Under the pieces are notes generated by a model. The model had not been told where the DNA came from. It saw only the letters and a list, made by a program, of their open reading frames with translations, and did no database searches. From an uncultured Christensenella sp. (GTDB lineage Bacteria; Bacillota; Clostridia; Christensenellales; Borkfalkiaceae), in contig CAJTRW010000043.1 of the NCBI GenBank assembly GCA_910578765.1, positions 1 through 7,126 on the forward strand: DNA of 7,126 nucleotides, written 5' to 3'. The stretch's first letter is position 1. Every line of letters begins with the position of its first letter. The translations under genes and the position numbers were made by a program. Positions 4,759 through 7,126 of the stretch are shown piece by piece.

Positions 4759-6169
4759 AACGAGAAAAACAGCCAATGGTGCTGAGTCATATCAAATTAC
4801 AGTAAAGATAGTTGGTTATAATGGCAAAGCAGTACAAAAATCGACTTCGTGGAAACCAAACTATAAGATGAGTGAAAAGCAGTTGCAACTTGCACTCAAT
4901 CGTGTGGCGGTTGAATTTGAAAAGAAAATCGAAGCCGAATTTGCAGGACGGCAAGCACCCATTGCGACTGAAAATACATTTTTCAATGACTTTGCTCAGT
5001 ATTGGTTAAGCCAAATTGAAAAAAGACACTCGGAAGCGTATTATGCAAGTGCGAATAACGCTGTAAATAAGATTGCGCCGTTAATGAAAGATTATCGGTT
5101 GAAAGACTTAACGCCTACTGTGTTAGACGATATTCATAAACGCATAGATGATATGATAAAGACGGAATATGTTGTTACAGCAAAAAGCACACTTGCGGAA
5201 GCGGTTAAAAAGGCGGCACGATATAAGACTGTATTTTGCCGTAATAATAATGTTAGCGTTCAAACGCTAAAAGCCGCTTTGCAAATGCGTCATATTTGTT
5301 ACGCATCTGCGTGTTTAATTGCGCAGGGCGTAAATATGGATGTTGAAGAAGTTTTTAATGTGCAAGTTCGGCAAGTGCCTTATAAGTCAGCCTACACCGA
5401 AGGTATGAAGCAGGCGATTCGTAACACATTAGCGGAAGCGGCAAAGTTGGGTATAGTGAAGCGGAACTATGCAAGAAAACTATATATAACAACGAAGCAT
5501 CCCGATAGCGTTAAGGTTAGCTCTATGTCAATCGCTGACGCCCAAAAGTTAATGCAAACTTGCAATAGACTTGATATTCGTAAGAAACTGATAATAACAT
5601 TTTTGTTGTTTACGGGGGCGCGTAAAGGTGAAGTTTGCGGACTTGATTGGGACGATATTGATCTTGAGAATAAGACCGTTTTTATCCAACGGCAATATGA
5701 AGCGGTGTCAAAGAAAGGGTTGATCCTAAAAGCACCTAAAACGAAATCGTCAATTCGCAAAGTTGAATTGCCCGACGCGCTTATAGAAACTATAAAAGAA
5801 TATCGTTTGTGGTATGAGAATAAGCGTATAGAAGTGGGCGACAAATGGCAAGGAGAAAATAATGTATTGGTCGCGCAAAATGGTAAACGGCTTCACCCTA
5901 CAACGGTAAGGAATTGGCTTGACGAAGCGTTGTTGCTTGCAGGCTTACCACATTGCTCAGTTCACTCGTTGCGGCACACTAACATTAGTATTTTAATCGC
6001 CGCAGGCGTATCGCCCGTTGCAGTGGCGAGTCGGGTGGGACACTCTAAAACATCTACTACTATGGATATATATGCTGATTTTCTTGGAAGTAGTGATAGG
6101 GAAGCATCGGGTAAACTGAATGATTATTTTGCTATGGACTCGGCGCAAAGAAAAACGAATAATGAGTAG
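4745..6169 (+). CDS. Tyrosine recombinase/integrase 2 with embedded HTH-like module
   Basis: This 474-residue paralogue of the preceding enzyme is almost equal in length. The start is ATG 4745, 7 bases after a modest AGGA (4734-4737) and inside the end of the upstream gene, so it probably depends on translational coupling. The frame is open further upstream, but extending it adds residues unlike the family and only beginning at the MYSIRTRK residues matches the start of recombinase 1. Catalytic residues are complete: Arg293 in TGARKGE, Lys332 in APKTKSS, His407/Arg410 in HSLRH, His433 in VGHSKTS and Tyr443 in MDIYADF. N-terminal (VQKSTSWKP) and catalytic regions (WDDIDLEN) closely match recombinase 1, while the roughly 60-residue insert (146-207) has the same place and layout but a very different sequence. 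A heteromeric or sequential role with recombinase 1 is possible. It is also possible that one is a passenger from a nested element. Confidence 0.9.
   Translation: MYSIRTRKTANGAESYQITVKIVGYNGKAVQKSTSWKPNYKMSEKQLQLALNRVAVEFEKKIEAEFAGRQAPIATENTFFNDFAQYWLSQIEKRHSEAYYASANNAVNKIAPLMKDYRLKDLTPTVLDDIHKRIDDMIKTEYVVTAKSTLAEAVKKAARYKTVFCRNNNVSVQTLKAALQMRHICYASACLIAQGVNMDVEEVFNVQVRQVPYKSAYTEGMKQAIRNTLAEAAKLGIVKRNYARKLYITTKHPDSVKVSSMSIADAQKLMQTCNRLDIRKKLIITFLLFTGARKGEVCGLDWDDIDLENKTVFIQRQYEAVSKKGLILKAPKTKSSIRKVELPDALIETIKEYRLWYENKRIEVGDKWQGENNVLVAQNGKRLHPTTVRNWLDEALLLAGLPHCSVHSLRHTNISILIAAGVSPVAVASRVGHSKTSTTMDIYADFLGSSDREASGKLNDYFAMDSAQRKTNNE
5180..5365 (+). other. HTH-like insert in recombinase 2
   Basis: Residues 146-207 of recombinase 2 fall at the same place as the insert in recombinase 1. 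LAEAVKKAARYK, TVFCRNNNVS, VQTLKAALQMRH and a last helix ending in GVNMDVEEVF follow the same helix order and the same GxxxDxxF-like end. Sequence identity to the other insert is low, which suggests a different target or loss of constraint. Confidence 0.45.
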
Positions 6170-6178
6170 AGTAAAATA

Positions 6179-6207
6179 TAGACTTCTAAATAAAATTGTG
6201 CTATAAT
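6179..6207 (+). promoter_or_regulatory. Extended -10 promoter for tag
   Basis: TATAAT (6202-6207) is preceded by TG at 6199-6200, giving the extended -10 form TGnTATAAT. Seventeen bases upstream, TAGACT (6179-6184) matches four of six bases of TTGACA. The expected start is near 6213-6215, about 30 bases before the tag ATG. The gene therefore need not be part of the recombinase operon. Confidence 0.7.
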
Positions 6208-6243
6208 AATTGTACGATAAACAGTAATTTAGCGGAGAAAATT

Positions 6244-6834
6244 ATGAATAGATGTCCGTGGTGTCTTATAAACGAACTTGAAACAAAATATCATGATGAT
6301 GAATGGGGTGTTCCCGTTTATGACGACGTAAAGCAATTTGAATACTTAATGTTAGAAGCGATGCAATGCGGGTTGAGCTGGGATACTGTACTGAAAAAGC
6401 GTGAAATTTTCCGTTCTTGTTTTGACGGTTTTAATTATGAAAAAATTGCTACCTATACCGCCAAGGACATAGAACGAATTATGAACACGGCGGGCGTTAT
6501 ACGCTCACAAAGAAAAATAGAGGCGGTTATAAATAATGCTCGCATATTTCAAAAAATAAGAAACGAGTTCGGTTCCTTTTCACAGTATATTTGGAGTTGG
6601 TCGGGTGGTAAGGCGTTACTATATCGCGGACACGAATTAGGAAATCTTCCTGCGTCAAATGAGCTATCCGATAAAATTTCAGCGGATTTAAAAAAGCGCG
6701 GAATGAAATTTCTCGGTTCTGTAACAGTTTACGCACACTTACAAGCAAGTGGAATAATTAACGACCATATAAAAGATTGCTATTGTTATAAGCGATTGCT
6801 TGAACAATATCCTACACTATACATAGAAAGTTAA
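6244..6834 (+). CDS. tag: DNA-3-methyladenine glycosylase I
   Basis: This 196-residue protein starts at ATG 6244 after GGAG at 6234-6237. It is the base-excision repair enzyme that removes 3-methyladenine from alkylated DNA in the cytoplasm, leaving an abasic site. The zinc-binding and active-site residues known from E. coli Tag fall at identical numbers: Cys4 (MNRCPWC), His17 (KYHDDEWG), His175 (NDHIKDC) and Cys179. Glu38 and Trp46 (LEAMQCGLSW) line the base pocket. The VLKKRE, AGVIRSQRKIEA, KKRGMKFLGS and YAHLQASGIINDH blocks are also family hallmarks. Length is slightly above the E. coli protein (187) because of a C-terminal tail. It has its own promoter and terminator, so it is a single-gene unit. 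Whether it is element cargo or host flanking DNA is unclear. It is AT-rich like the region to its right, unlike the more GC-rich left part of the window. Confidence 0.95.
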   Translation: MNRCPWCLINELETKYHDDEWGVPVYDDVKQFEYLMLEAMQCGLSWDTVLKKREIFRSCFDGFNYEKIATYTAKDIERIMNTAGVIRSQRKIEAVINNARIFQKIRNEFGSFSQYIWSWSGGKALLYRGHELGNLPASNELSDKISADLKKRGMKFLGSVTVYAHLQASGIINDHIKDCYCYKRLLEQYPTLYIES

Positions 6835-6893
6835 ATTTCAATTTAACGTACAGTAAATATTCGTTTTAGGTTATTACTGCTCCACCAAACAGT

Positions 6894-6942
6894 AACTATC
6901 CGAACCTTTATGTTTCAACACATAATATTCGGGTAGTTTTTT
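6894..6942 (+). terminator. Rho-independent terminator after tag
   Basis: AACTATCCGA (6894-6903) pairs with TCGGGTAGTT (6929-6938), ten base pairs with one G-T. The loop contains a second 6-bp stem (TTATGT 6908-6913 with ACATAA 6920-6925). A run of six T (6937-6942) follows at once. It lies 59 bases after the tag stop. A nearer 8-bp AT-only dyad (6830-6837 with 6840-6847) has no T run and a 2-base gap, so it is less likely to terminate. Confidence 0.75.
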
Positions 6943-7126
6943 ATATGACATCATTATAGCCATATTTGTACTACAATAGCATCTTTTTCAATACAGCATC
7001 TAACACATATTCAAAGATAAACCTTCGACAGCATAGTGCGTCATCAATTAATAGCTCATACAAATCAATAGTGTAAATTTACTCAACACTAAGCCCAATG
7101 ATTATAAAATTATAATGCTCTATTAA
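6943..7126 (+). other. AT-rich right end, no firm gene
   Basis: No convincing coding region, RNA gene or att repeat is visible here on either strand. Short dyads are present (GTAAATTTAC near 7073-7082 and an ATTATAA/TTATAAT repeat at 7101-7116), but they are expected in AT-rich DNA. Two short minus-strand stretches have a protein-like look and are treated as an uncertain remnant in the findings. Confidence 0.5.

Noticed and set aside
6196..6243. Upstream extension of tag
   Set aside because: It overlaps the -10 box, and the zinc-binding Cys falls at residue 4 only with the ATG at 6244, as in E. coli Tag.
6876..6889. GCTCCACCA resembling the CCA end of a tRNA, a typical att site
   Set aside because: No T-arm (GGTTCRA) or matching acceptor strand is found upstream; the match is only to the last few bases and is probably chance.
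1..7126. CRISPR array, rRNA or tRNA genes
   Set aside because: No regularly spaced direct DNA repeats and no cloverleaf or rRNA signature were seen on either strand.

Overview
The window reads as the end of an integrative and conjugative or mobilisable element in a low- to mid-GC Gram-positive bacterium, most likely a gut-type Clostridia lineage (Bacillota). The grounds are strong AGGAGG-type ribosome sites before most genes, a TnpV-family gene, a Clostridia-style Ig-like and cysteine-repeat surface protein, a small Xis-like gene beside tyrosine recombinases, and a rising AT content to the right. The lineage is inferred from style only; no rRNA or other marker gene is present.

Layout, all on the + strand. 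Bases 1-245 are the 3' end of a gene whose tail resembles a VirB4-type conjugation ATPase. It overlaps by 4 bases a TTG-started gene (242-2290) for a large secreted or anchored protein. That protein has a signal peptide, Ser/Gly/Thr-rich and Ig-like modules, four regular cysteine/histidine repeats plus a degenerate fifth, and a C-terminal two-helix membrane hairpin that resembles a VirB2-type pilin. A 10-bp hairpin follows. A perfect-consensus sigma-70 promoter (2382-2410) with an 18-bp dyad at its start site then drives a TnpV-family gene (2462-2815) and a small ribbon-helix-helix-like gene (2827-3054).

Bases 3055-3138 hold two overlapping, mutually exclusive hairpins, laid out like a terminator/antiterminator switch. 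They lie just before the recombination module: an Xis-like winged-helix protein (3139-3333), tyrosine recombinase 1 (3337-4758) and tyrosine recombinase 2 (4745-6169). The three are tightly packed and the two recombinase genes overlap by 14 bases. Both recombinases keep the full catalytic set, and both appear to carry an extra Cro/cI-like helix-turn-helix inside the core-binding domain.

After a short AT-rich gap with its own extended -10 promoter comes tag (6244-6834), DNA-3-methyladenine glycosylase I. It is followed by a Rho-independent terminator and about 180 bases of AT-rich DNA with no firm gene. The tag gene may be cargo or the first gene of host flanking DNA; no att repeat could be identified by eye.

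Taken together, the left part looks like transfer-apparatus and surface genes, the middle a small regulatory operon, and the right an integration/excision cassette. The most interesting points are the pilin-like hairpin fused to a large ectodomain, the paired recombinases with embedded HTH modules, and the hairpin switch before the xis-int-int operon.
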